A stretch of DNA of 64,000 nt from an uncultured Selenomonadales bacterium (GTDB lineage Bacteria > Bacillota > Negativicutes > Selenomonadales > Selenomonadaceae), in the NCBI GenBank assembly GCA_937877565.1, contig CALFJB010000017.1, forward strand, positions 1-64,000. The letters run 5' to 3'. The translations under genes were made by a program, and so were the position numbers. Positions within the stretch are counted from its first letter, which is position 1; every line of letters begins with the position of its first letter. Below, piece by piece: positions 17,317 through 24,480 of this stretch. The notes beneath the pieces were generated by a model that worked only from the letters and a program-made list of their open reading frames with translations, searched no databases and was not told the origin of the DNA.

Positions 17317-17485
17317 CAAAAGAAAGTGCTTTACCGCGCGTCCGGATTTTTCGCGTCCTATGTTCCGGTAGTCTTAGTTTCACGCCGCGTTTTGCTCGCG
17401 TTTCCTTCATCTTAGTTTCCAGGCAAAAATCGAGGACGCGCGTTTCTTCCAATGTGGTTTTTAGCCTTTTAAAATTTTTCATCTT

Positions 17486-17758
17486 TTAAACACGCGAGGC
17501 ATTTTCAAATCCTCCTCCTGCGGCAAATGGGATTATCAAATGTGCCATTTTACGAATCATTTTGATATATTTTTCAACTTCGTCAGCAGTGTAACGATAA
17601 ACCTCTTCAATTTGATAATCCGGCAAATAAATTGTCATATGATGAAAATCGTCCTTAGAGTCCGGCGTTTCAATGTAAACTTTAACTCTGCCGTCCGGCA
17701 AAGTTTCAGAATGTACAATTTCTGTATTGTCATTCAGCGTCATCAAAGGGTAAATCAT
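17486..17758 (-). CDS. Small protein coupled to nadD-yqeK, function unknown
   Basis: 90 residues. Its ATG overlaps the stop of the nadD-yqeK gene (ATGA at 17755-17758). Sequence is mixed alpha/beta (SETLPDGRVKVYIETPD, HHMTIYLPDYQIEEVYRYTADEVEKYIKMIRK). The last 15 residues are hydrophobic and Gly-rich. No family is recognised. Coupling suggests a role near NAD synthesis or Ap4A breakdown, but that is only context. Confidence 0.7.
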   Translation of the reverse strand: MIYPLMTLNDNTEIVHSETLPDGRVKVYIETPDSKDDFHHMTIYLPDYQIEEVYRYTADEVEKYIKMIRKMAHLIIPFAAGGGFENASRV

Positions 17759-18933
17759 TTTAATTTCTCCTTTTGCAAAAGTAAAAAGTTTCGTGCGTCG
17801 ATTGTGTCGGGGTGTACCAGTGAATTTTTCTGCGTTACAAAAATTATTGATTCATTCAACGCGGTTAAAATAATTTCGTCAAGGTCGTTAGATTTTTCGG
17901 CAATTTCGCGCAGCTTTTCAACGCCGGGATAATTTCTGTTTGGCTCAATCATATCAGCAAAATAAATAATTTTATCCAGCGGCGTCATATTTCTTGCGGC
18001 AACTGTATGGCGGTAAATCGCTTGAGAAATTTCGGCGTCGTGTACGTTGTAAATTTCTTCAATCATTTGTGCGCCAATGTAAGCATGCAGTAAAAGCGGA
18101 ACAGAATTTTCAACTTCGCCAATTTTAATACCGCGTTTATTTGCCTCCGCCGGAAGTTCATCATTTTCAAATTGGCGGGCGCAATCGTGCAACAATCCTG
18201 CAATGTAAGCTTTTCTTTCGTCAATGTGGAATTTTTTTGCAAGTTTAACGGCGGTATTTGCAACGCCTATTGAATGTGCAAAACGCTCCTTTTTCAAACG
18301 TTTCTGAAGTTCCTTTCGCATTTCGTCAATATCAGTTGAATAAATATGTTCCTTGTAAATATATTCTTCGACGACTTCAGGAACCAAATATTTTATCGAA
18401 CGCCCTTGCCGTATTCTTTCCCGTAAATCTGTTGAAGAAATTTCTAATCCCGGCGTTGTAATTTGATGAATATGCTGCATATCCTCTGCACCGAAAAATT
18501 TTTGTAATTCGTCAAGATTTACTTTAACGCCGGGACGCGCCGCCGCTATGAAGTGTACTTTTTGAACAAGTTCCCGCGCCTTGTGCCATTTTGGCAAATC
18601 CGCCATTGAATCCGAGCCAATTATAAAAAATAATTCTGTAGACGCGCCAAACTTTTTATGCAGTGCGTCTACCGTGTCAAGCGTGTATGAAAGTCCTTCG
18701 CGCATAAATTCCATTGGCGATACTTGAAAAAATTTGTTTGATTGCGTTGCAAGGTATGTCATCATTAAGCGGTGTACTTCCGGCGTTATTTGGTTTTCAG
18801 TTTTATGTGGCGGACGCGCTGACGGGATAAATAAAACTTCGTCAAGTGAAAAAATCACTCGCGCAGATTCTGCCATTGCCAAATGTCCAAAGTGTATTGG
18901 GTCGAATGTGCCGCCCATTATTCCGACTTTCAT
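17755..18933 (-). CDS. nadD: Fused nicotinate-nucleotide adenylyltransferase and YqeK HD hydrolase
   Basis: One 392-residue protein. Residues 1-200 are NadD, which makes nicotinate adenine dinucleotide from NaMN and ATP: GGTFDPIHFGH at 7-17 and the C-terminal EISSTDLRERI at 164-174. Residues 203-392 are YqeK-like, a metal-dependent HD hydrolase of Ap4A-type dinucleotides: His220 in FAHSIGVA, HD at 249-250 in LLHDCAR, His283, His309 and Asp327. In most Firmicutes these are two adjacent genes; here there is no stop between them. Junction repeat R2 precedes the gene. Confidence 0.93.
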   Translation of the reverse strand: MKVGIMGGTFDPIHFGHLAMAESARVIFSLDEVLFIPSARPPHKTENQITPEVHRLMMTYLATQSNKFFQVSPMEFMREGLSYTLDTVDALHKKFGASTELFFIIGSDSMADLPKWHKARELVQKVHFIAAARPGVKVNLDELQKFFGAEDMQHIHQITTPGLEISSTDLRERIRQGRSIKYLVPEVVEEYIYKEHIYSTDIDEMRKELQKRLKKERFAHSIGVANTAVKLAKKFHIDERKAYIAGLLHDCARQFENDELPAEANKRGIKIGEVENSVPLLLHAYIGAQMIEEIYNVHDAEISQAIYRHTVAARNMTPLDKIIYFADMIEPNRNYPGVEKLREIAEKSNDLDEIILTALNESIIFVTQKNSLVHPDTIDARNFLLLQKEKLK

Positions 18934-18984
18934 AACTTACACCGCCCTTTAATAATTTTAAATTATTTCTGTAAGAATTTTTCA

Positions 18985-19190
18985 GGTTTTAGGTGAGCAA
19001 CTGCTCTGACTTGTCGCAGTTGCAAGGTTTTAGGTTTTACACCTAGAGCGTGTTGATAAAGTCGGTTTTCGCCATTTTTTTAAAATTTTATCCGCAAATT
19101 TTTGAGGTAAATCTTTGGATAAAATTTTTACTTGCTTGAATTTATCAACAGTCCCTAACACCTAACCGCTAAAACCTAACACCTAAAATA
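18985..19190 (-). repeat. Junction repeat R2 (composite)
   Basis: The outer arms are the R-family type: TTTTAGGTGTTAGG-like on one side, CACCTAAAACC and ACCTAAAA on the other. They stand between the stop of the 45-residue ORF and the nadD start. Unlike other copies, the loop is filled by a separate 100-bp inverted-repeat segment (19051-19150). This region holds no gene. Confidence 0.6.
19051..19150. mobile_element. Possible MITE-like insertion inside R2
   Basis: TGTTGATAAA (19051-19060) and TTTATCAACA (19141-19150) are perfect 10-base terminal inverted repeats. Inside them AAAATTTTATCC (19082-19093) and GGATAAAATTTT (19117-19128) form a second perfect 12-base pair. There is no coding capacity. 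Such structure fits a miniature inverted-repeat element or a large structured RNA; no target duplication is clear. Confidence 0.4.
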
Positions 19191-19328
19191 TTAAACCAGT
19201 CTCAAAATAAAATCTACAATCAACGTTGTAACAAGAATGAAAAATCCTGCGCGAACGTAATCAATAAAATCATGTTTGCCCTTCGCCGTACTCAAATAAT
19301 TTTTTATGGTACGAAGATAACCAATCAT
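19191..19328 (-). CDS. 45-residue single-span membrane peptide
   Basis: The ATG at 19326-19328 overlaps the acyltransferase stop (ATGA), so it is translationally coupled. It encodes a basic N-terminal half (MIGYLRTIKNYLSTAKGKHD) followed by one hydrophobic span of about 17 residues (AGFFILVTTLIVDFI) and LRLV at the end. The frame ends with TAA at 19191. Coupling and a clean hydrophobic profile make it a plausible real gene, perhaps a partner of the acyltransferase. No family is recognised. Confidence 0.6.
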   Translation of the reverse strand: MIGYLRTIKNYLSTAKGKHDFIDYVRAGFFILVTTLIVDFILRLV

Positions 19329-20296
19329 TCAATTTTCAACCCCAATACCAATTTACTCAAAATTTTACTCCGTCGAATAATAAATTTGCTTAAAATTATT
19401 GAACCTGTCACGGCTCCAATAAAACAAATCCAGAAAGTTGCCGTGTACATATGCAAAAAATTCCAGAAAATTATTCTGAACGGAATTTTTATCAGATCGC
19501 TCAAAATGTAAATGTCCATTGAAAATAAGCCCAGAATTTCAAAAATTTTTACAGTCTTTGAATCAGTTTGGCTGATTTTATGCGAAATCCAAAGACAAAC
19601 TACAATTCCTGTTGCCGCCGGTACAAAAAATAAATTGAAATAATTTCCAAGTGCAAACGCCGCCAAATACACAAACGCGGCTTTATCAGTTGTTTCCTCT
19701 ATAAAGTTTGGAAAATTTGCTCTGCAGTAAATCCCGAACACGAAGAAAAAGTTAAACCACAAAAATTTTATCATCAAAAAAGTTGTGTGCAAGTCAATCA
19801 CTGCTAAAATCCACGCCAACATCAAGCCAAAATTGTTGACGCGGTTTTCAAAAATTATTGCAACGGCTGAAACTAGAAACAGCGCGTACAAAAACCAAAG
19901 TTCGCCATCTGGATTTATTCCAATAAATATTTTCCAAAATTCGCTGAAGTCGTAAGATTTATTTGCAAACTGCGAAAAAATTATTTTCAGCGGCAAATAA
20001 CAAATTCCTACAAAAAAATATGGTACAAGCAGACGGTTAAATTTTTTCAGGATTATTTTAAATTTCTGCGAAGAATCCAATATTTGTTTTACTAAAAATC
20101 CGCTGATGAAGAAAAATAGCGGCATATGAAAACTATAAATAATTTTGTGAAAGAACGCAAAACTTGAATTTGAAATTGTTTGGAACGTTGAGGCGTCGGG
20201 TATGCAATGTCCCATTACTACAAGCAAAATTCCTATACCTTTTGCAACGTCCAGAAATTTTAGCCGTGAATTATCAGCGCGTTTGTCCATTTCCAT
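19325..20296 (-). CDS. Membrane acyltransferase, family 3 type
   Basis: About 323 residues with some ten hydrophobic spans. The N-terminal LKFLDVAKGIGILLVVMGHC carries the family His of the GH motif, and SFHMPLFFFISGFLVK is the second conserved block. Such enzymes O-acylate envelope sugars or lipids across the membrane. Starts at 20299 (TTG), 20296 and 20290 (ATG) all lie inside the end of proA; the choice is uncertain. It is coupled to the 45-residue peptide downstream. Confidence 0.85.
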   Translation of the reverse strand: MEMDKRADNSRLKFLDVAKGIGILLVVMGHCIPDASTFQTISNSSFAFFHKIIYSFHMPLFFFISGFLVKQILDSSQKFKIILKKFNRLLVPYFFVGICYLPLKIIFSQFANKSYDFSEFWKIFIGINPDGELWFLYALFLVSAVAIIFENRVNNFGLMLAWILAVIDLHTTFLMIKFLWFNFFFVFGIYCRANFPNFIEETTDKAAFVYLAAFALGNYFNLFFVPAATGIVVCLWISHKISQTDSKTVKIFEILGLFSMDIYILSDLIKIPFRIIFWNFLHMYTATFWICFIGAVTGSIILSKFIIRRSKILSKLVLGLKIE

Positions 20297-21533
20297 CAAT
20301 CAAATATTTCATAGTTGTAAGTGCCTCTAAGCCCATTGGACCGCGTGCATGAAGTTTTTGTGTACTAATTCCAATTTCCGCGCCGAATCCAAATTCAAAT
20401 CCATCTGTAAAGCGTGTTGAAACATTTACATATACGCAAGCAGAATCAACCAATTTCTGGAATTTTTCAGCCGCCGCCGCGTCTTCAGTCAAAATTGAAT
20501 CAGAATGTTGCGTGTTGTATTTGTTAATGTGATTTATCGCCGCGTCTACGTCTTCAACAATTTTCACGTTACAAATTAAGTCGTTGTATTCGGTACTCCA
20601 ATCTTCAGAAGTTGCCGCCTTCATATCCGGGCAAATTTTTAAAGCCTCTTCATCGCCGCGCAATTCTACGCCGTGTTCAATCATCGACTTTGCAATATCC
20701 GGCAAAAATGAATTTGCAATATATTTATGGATTAAAAGCGTTTCCATAGAGTTGCAGACGGACGGACGGGAAATTTTTGCACTCAAGGCAACTTTTAACG
20801 CCATTTCCAAATTTGCCGCCTTGTCAACGTAAACATGACAAACGCCAGTACCCGTTTCAATTACAGGTACGATACTATGTTCAACAACGCGGGCGATTAA
20901 ACCTGCGCCGCCGCGTGGAATGATAACATCAATCAATTTTCTAAGGCGACACATTGCAACAATAGCATCACGGTCTGTAATTTTTATAAATTCTATTGCG
21001 TGTTCGGGAATACCGGCGGAAATTGCCGCGTCATTCAAAATTTCTGTAAGTTTTGTATTGGTACGAATAGCCTCCGAGCCGCCGCGCAAAATGCAAGCGT
21101 TGCCACTTTTCAAACAAAGTGCCGCCGCGTCAACCGTGACATTTGGGCGAGCCTCATAAATAATTCCTACCACGCCGAAAGGTACGCGCACACGGCGAAT
21201 TTTTAAACCGTTGGGGCGCGTTGTATGAAAATCTTCGTGACCAATAGGATCGGGCAAAAGTGCAGTTTGACGCAAGCCGTTAGCCATATCTGCAATTCTT
21301 TTTGGATTTAAAACTAATCTGTCAAGCATATGTTGGCGTGTTGAATTTGCCTTGAAATATTCGACTTCTTCGGCGTTTACTGCCAAAATTTCGTCCTGTC
21401 TTTTTTCGAGTGCGTCCGCCATTGCGAAAAGTGCCGCGTTTCTAACTTCTGCGCTGATTCCCGCCATTTTTAAAGCGGCTGCCTTTGCAAGTTGTGCCTG
21501 TTCGGCTATTACTTCCTTTATTAACATTTTCAT
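20274..21533 (-). CDS. proA: Gamma-glutamyl phosphate reductase
   Basis: Second step of proline synthesis, reducing glutamyl-5-phosphate to the semialdehyde with NADPH. About 419 residues. The aldehyde-dehydrogenase-like fold shows RVPFGVVGIIYEARPNVT, SGNACILRGGSEA and the catalytic-Cys region ISRPSVCNSMETLLIH. ATGs at 21533 and 21527 are both served by AAAAGGATTG. It follows proB across junction repeat R3. Confidence 0.96.
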   Translation of the reverse strand: MKMLIKEVIAEQAQLAKAAALKMAGISAEVRNAALFAMADALEKRQDEILAVNAEEVEYFKANSTRQHMLDRLVLNPKRIADMANGLRQTALLPDPIGHEDFHTTRPNGLKIRRVRVPFGVVGIIYEARPNVTVDAAALCLKSGNACILRGGSEAIRTNTKLTEILNDAAISAGIPEHAIEFIKITDRDAIVAMCRLRKLIDVIIPRGGAGLIARVVEHSIVPVIETGTGVCHVYVDKAANLEMALKVALSAKISRPSVCNSMETLLIHKYIANSFLPDIAKSMIEHGVELRGDEEALKICPDMKAATSEDWSTEYNDLICNVKIVEDVDAAINHINKYNTQHSDSILTEDAAAAEKFQKLVDSACVYVNVSTRFTDGFEFGFGAEIGISTQKLHARGPMGLEALTTMKYLIDGNGQTR

Positions 21534-21564
21534 CAATCCTTTTTAAAAATTTAAATTTTTGGGA

Positions 21565-21620
21565 ACAGGTTAAAAAATTTTTAATTCCCTAACCACTAAT
21601 CCCTAACTCCTAGCCCCTAT
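21565..21620 (-). repeat. Junction repeat R3 (proB / proA)
   Basis: The G-rich arm AGGGGCTAGGAGTTAGGG supplies the last Arg-Gly codons and TAG stop of proB. The C-rich arm is short (TTTAACCTGTTCCC) and the copy lacks the CGACYGAARGGAG tail of other copies. It is a diverged or truncated member. Confidence 0.65.
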
Positions 21621-22407
21621 AAAATATAGTTCCAATTTCTTCGCCGCTCAACGCACGGCGCAAATTTCCAATTTCTTTACCACTGATAATCAGCATTGCA
21701 ATTCCATTTTCGGTTGCAAATTTGGCGGCTTGAATTTTGGTAAACATTCCGCCCGTACCAAGTTTAGTACCTGCGCCGCCTGCCATTTTTTCAATTTCAG
21801 AATTTATTTCCGGCACTTCGTGAATCAGTTTAGCCGCGCTGTCAGTTTTGGGGTTGCCGTTATAAAGCCCGTCAATATCAGTCAAAATAATTAAAACTTC
21901 CGCCTCAACAATATTTGCAACCATCGCAGACAGGTTATCATTGTCTCCAATTTTAATTTCGTCAACGGCTACGGCGTCATTTTCGTTTATCACGGGGATA
22001 ACGCCCATTTTTAAAAGTGCAGTCAATGAATTTTTGGAATTTTCGCGAGCGTGTTCGTCAACCGTGCTGTTTTTTGTCAAAAGAATTTGCCCCATTGTCT
22101 GCCCGTATTCAGCGAAAAATTTTTCATAAATGTGCATTAAAACACCTTGTCCAATGGCGGCAAGAGCTTGATTTTCGGGAATTGTTTCAGGTTTTTTAGC
22201 AAGCCCCATTTTTCCGATACCGGCGGCTATTGCTCCCGAAGTTACAAAAATAATTTCTTTGCCCGCGTTGTGCAAATCTGCAATTTCTCTGATTAAATGT
22301 TCAATCCTGTACAAATTCAAATTGCCGCCGCTGTGCGTCAAAGTACTTGTACCGACTTTAACGACGATTCTTTTTGCAGATTTTAATTTGTCTCTTGCCA
22401 CGCTCAT
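21610..22407 (-). CDS. proB: Glutamate 5-kinase (short form without PUA domain)
   Basis: First step of proline synthesis, phosphorylating glutamate. 265 residues: the amino-acid-kinase domain is complete (VVKVGTSTLT near 16-25, FVTSGAIAAG, INENDAVAV, and GTGGMFTKIQAA). The C-terminal PUA domain of the E. coli-type enzyme is absent. The final residues YRG and TAG are written by junction repeat R3. ATG at 22407 is preceded by AAGGA at a long spacing. Confidence 0.95.
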   Translation of the reverse strand: MSVARDKLKSAKRIVVKVGTSTLTHSGGNLNLYRIEHLIREIADLHNAGKEIIFVTSGAIAAGIGKMGLAKKPETIPENQALAAIGQGVLMHIYEKFFAEYGQTMGQILLTKNSTVDEHARENSKNSLTALLKMGVIPVINENDAVAVDEIKIGDNDNLSAMVANIVEAEVLIILTDIDGLYNGNPKTDSAAKLIHEVPEINSEIEKMAGGAGTKLGTGGMFTKIQAAKFATENGIAMLIISGKEIGNLRRALSGEEIGTIFYRG

Positions 22408-22472
22408 ATTTTCATCACATCCTTTTTTTATTTCATTATAAATTCATTTTAGTTATTACGCAAGTTTTAAAC

Positions 22473-22509
22473 AAAAAAATTTCCCGCCGAAAATTTTTCC
22501 AGCAGGAAA
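22473..22509 (-). terminator. Terminator between the aldo/keto reductase and proB
   Basis: On the minus strand TTTCCTGCTG pairs with CGGCGGGAAA (10 bp including wobbles), followed by a run of seven T's. It separates the redox gene from the proBA operon. Confidence 0.75.
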
Positions 22510-22530
22510 TTACTCAAAAAAATTTTAAAA

Positions 22531-23679
22531 TCAATAGCCGAAAATTTCTTTGGCTTTAAGCATATTTTTTCTAATTTCGACGCCGAACGGGCAACGAGTT
22601 TCACAAGCCCCGCATTGAATACATTCGCCCGCGTGGTGTTCAAGTGCCGCGTAATGTTCCCGCACTGTTTCAGGAATTTTTTTCTGCGCGATTGTCAGAT
22701 TTAAAAATTTGTGAACGTAGGCAATTTCAATTTTCTTTGGACACGGCGCACAATGTGAACAATAGGTACAACTGCCGCGCCAACTGATTTTTGGAAAACT
22801 TGCGAACGTTTCAGCAAAATCTTTTTCGGCGTCAGTGGCGTTTTCGTAAGCTAAACTTTGTTTAAATTGTTCAACCGAATGTGCGCCGGAAAGTACGACG
22901 GCAACCGCCGGACGTGTCAGCGCGTAATGGATACACTGATTGACAGTTAAAGCAACGCCCGCCGGTGAAAGTTTTGCGTCAAGTAAATCGCCACCGCCAA
23001 AACATTTCATTACAGTTATACCAACGCCCAAACGCTGGCAAGTTTCATACAAATTTTTTCTGTCTGCGTCCATATTTACCAAAGTATTTTCGTAATTTGC
23101 AGGGTTCCAAAGTTGTTCCACATCTTCAGAAGCAGGAAGTAAATCGTAGCAAGGATTAACGCTGAACATTAAAACTTCAATCGCGCCACTTTCAACGGCT
23201 TTTAATGCAACTATTGGATTATGACTGCTTAAGCCAATATGATGAATTTTACCGGCTTTTTTGAGCTCCTGCGCGTACTCTAAAACGCCGCCGTTTGCAA
23301 TTACGTCCCAATCTTTTAAATCGTCACAGTAATGAATCATTCCAACGTCAATATAATCTGTCTGCAAAAGTTTCAAAGATTCTTCAAAGCCCGCTTTAAC
23401 TTCAGCAACTTTGCGCGTGCGTTTATATTGCCCGTTTTGCCAAATTGAACAAAGATGAGATTGTGCAATAAATTTTTCGCGGCGTCCGTGCATTGCGTCG
23501 CCAATAGCTTTTCTAAGTTCAGGATTGGAGGCGTATAAATCAAAATAGTTGACGCCTTCAGATTCTGCCACGTCAAAAATTTTTTTCGCCATTGCAAAAT
23601 TTTCTTCGCTCAAGCCTTCGCAACCAATACCAATTTCACTAACTTTTAAGCCGGTGTTGCCAAGTTGTCTGTATTTCAT
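22531..23679 (-). CDS. Aldo/keto reductase with C-terminal 4Fe-4S domains
   Basis: 382 residues from the ATG at 23679 (GGGAG upstream); longer frames upstream lack the family start MKYRQLGNTGLKVS. Residues 1-290 form the TIM barrel. Cys304, 307, 310 and 313 and Cys353, 356, 359 and 363 form two 4Fe-4S ferredoxin sites. Catalytic Asp47, Tyr49 and His116 are in place, but the position of the usual Lys reads FIAQSH, so Lys appears to be missing. This suggests ferredoxin-coupled reduction with altered chemistry. Substrate unknown. Confidence 0.88.
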   Translation of the reverse strand: MKYRQLGNTGLKVSEIGIGCEGLSEENFAMAKKIFDVAESEGVNYFDLYASNPELRKAIGDAMHGRREKFIAQSHLCSIWQNGQYKRTRKVAEVKAGFEESLKLLQTDYIDVGMIHYCDDLKDWDVIANGGVLEYAQELKKAGKIHHIGLSSHNPIVALKAVESGAIEVLMFSVNPCYDLLPASEDVEQLWNPANYENTLVNMDADRKNLYETCQRLGVGITVMKCFGGGDLLDAKLSPAGVALTVNQCIHYALTRPAVAVVLSGAHSVEQFKQSLAYENATDAEKDFAETFASFPKISWRGSCTYCSHCAPCPKKIEIAYVHKFLNLTIAQKKIPETVREHYAALEHHAGECIQCGACETRCPFGVEIRKNMLKAKEIFGY

Positions 23680-23701
23680 TTTAAACTCTCCCAAAATTTT
23701 T

Positions 23702-24415
23702 TTAATCGTTTTCTCTAATAAAAAATAAATTTTCGCCTTTAAATGCAAAGTACCAATGATATTTTGAAATTGCCTTGAAAAATTCGTAGGAACAACCGCG
23801 CTTGTACCTGTCATGCAATTCAATCGCAATTACTGAAACTTTTGGCAGCCATTCATCAACATCAGCCGCGCCGAAAACTTCCTTTTCCGCGCCTTCAATG
23901 TCAACTTTCAGAAAATCAATTTTATCAAAGCCGGAGTCCTTCAAAAGTTTTGCAATCGTCACGGTTTTAAAAGATTCAGGGTCGTCTTCAGTTGTTTCAA
24001 AAGTCATAAAACCTGCTATGCCGTGTCCTCTGTCTTCGACGCGAATAAAAGTTTCTTTGTCCCAAAGCGCAGATTTCATAATGTGGACGTTATCATAAAA
24101 AGTTGTATTGTACTGCAAAAGTTTAAAATTATTCGCCTCCGGCTCCATTGAATAAATTTGCGCGTCTGGATATTGATTTGCAAAGTAAACCGCACTGCAG
24201 CCAATATTTCCGCCACAATCCAAAATCAATTTTGGCTGAAAATTTTTTATCGGCAATTTGTATTCTTCATCTTGAAAAATCCATTTGACTATTGGCGCGT
24301 CAACTGGACGATAGGCGAACGGGTACTTAGTGCCGGGCAAATTAACTATTTTCAAATTGTGCGCAATGGTACTTGGCGGAAGTTGAGGAGCATCTGAATT
24401 TAAACTTTCTGACAT
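23702..24415 (-). CDS. FkbM-family SAM-dependent methyltransferase
   Basis: 237 residues from the ATG at 24415, with AGGAAA upstream. The SAM-binding region LILDCGGNIGCSAVYFANQYP is the FkbM motif I, followed by IYSMEPEANN and the late motif DFLKVDIEGAEKEVF. Such enzymes O-methylate sugars, lipids or small products, often in surface polysaccharides. Its location downstream of the nifJ terminator suggests independent expression. Confidence 0.88.
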   Translation of the reverse strand: MSESLNSDAPQLPPSTIAHNLKIVNLPGTKYPFAYRPVDAPIVKWIFQDEEYKLPIKNFQPKLILDCGGNIGCSAVYFANQYPDAQIYSMEPEANNFKLLQYNTTFYDNVHIMKSALWDKETFIRVEDRGHGIAGFMTFETTEDDPESFKTVTIAKLLKDSGFDKIDFLKVDIEGAEKEVFGAADVDEWLPKVSVIAIELHDRYKRGCSYEFFKAISKYHWYFAFKGENLFFIREND

Positions 24416-24437
24416 ATGAATTTCCTTTCTTGTATTT

Positions 24438-24468
24438 GAAAAAAGGAGCCGGAAAATTTTCCAGCCCC
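24438..24468 (-). terminator. Terminator downstream of nifJ
   Basis: Minus strand: GGGGCTGG and CCGGCTCC pair around the palindromic loop AAAATTTT and are followed by six T's. It lies directly behind the nifJ stop. Confidence 0.85.
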
Positions 24469-24480
24469 CGTATTTCAAAA

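Noticed and set aside
17261..17482. Minus-strand frame of 73 codons between LCP and the 90-residue gene
   Set aside because: It runs through hairpin repeat copy 2 and has a composition typical of repeat-derived frames.
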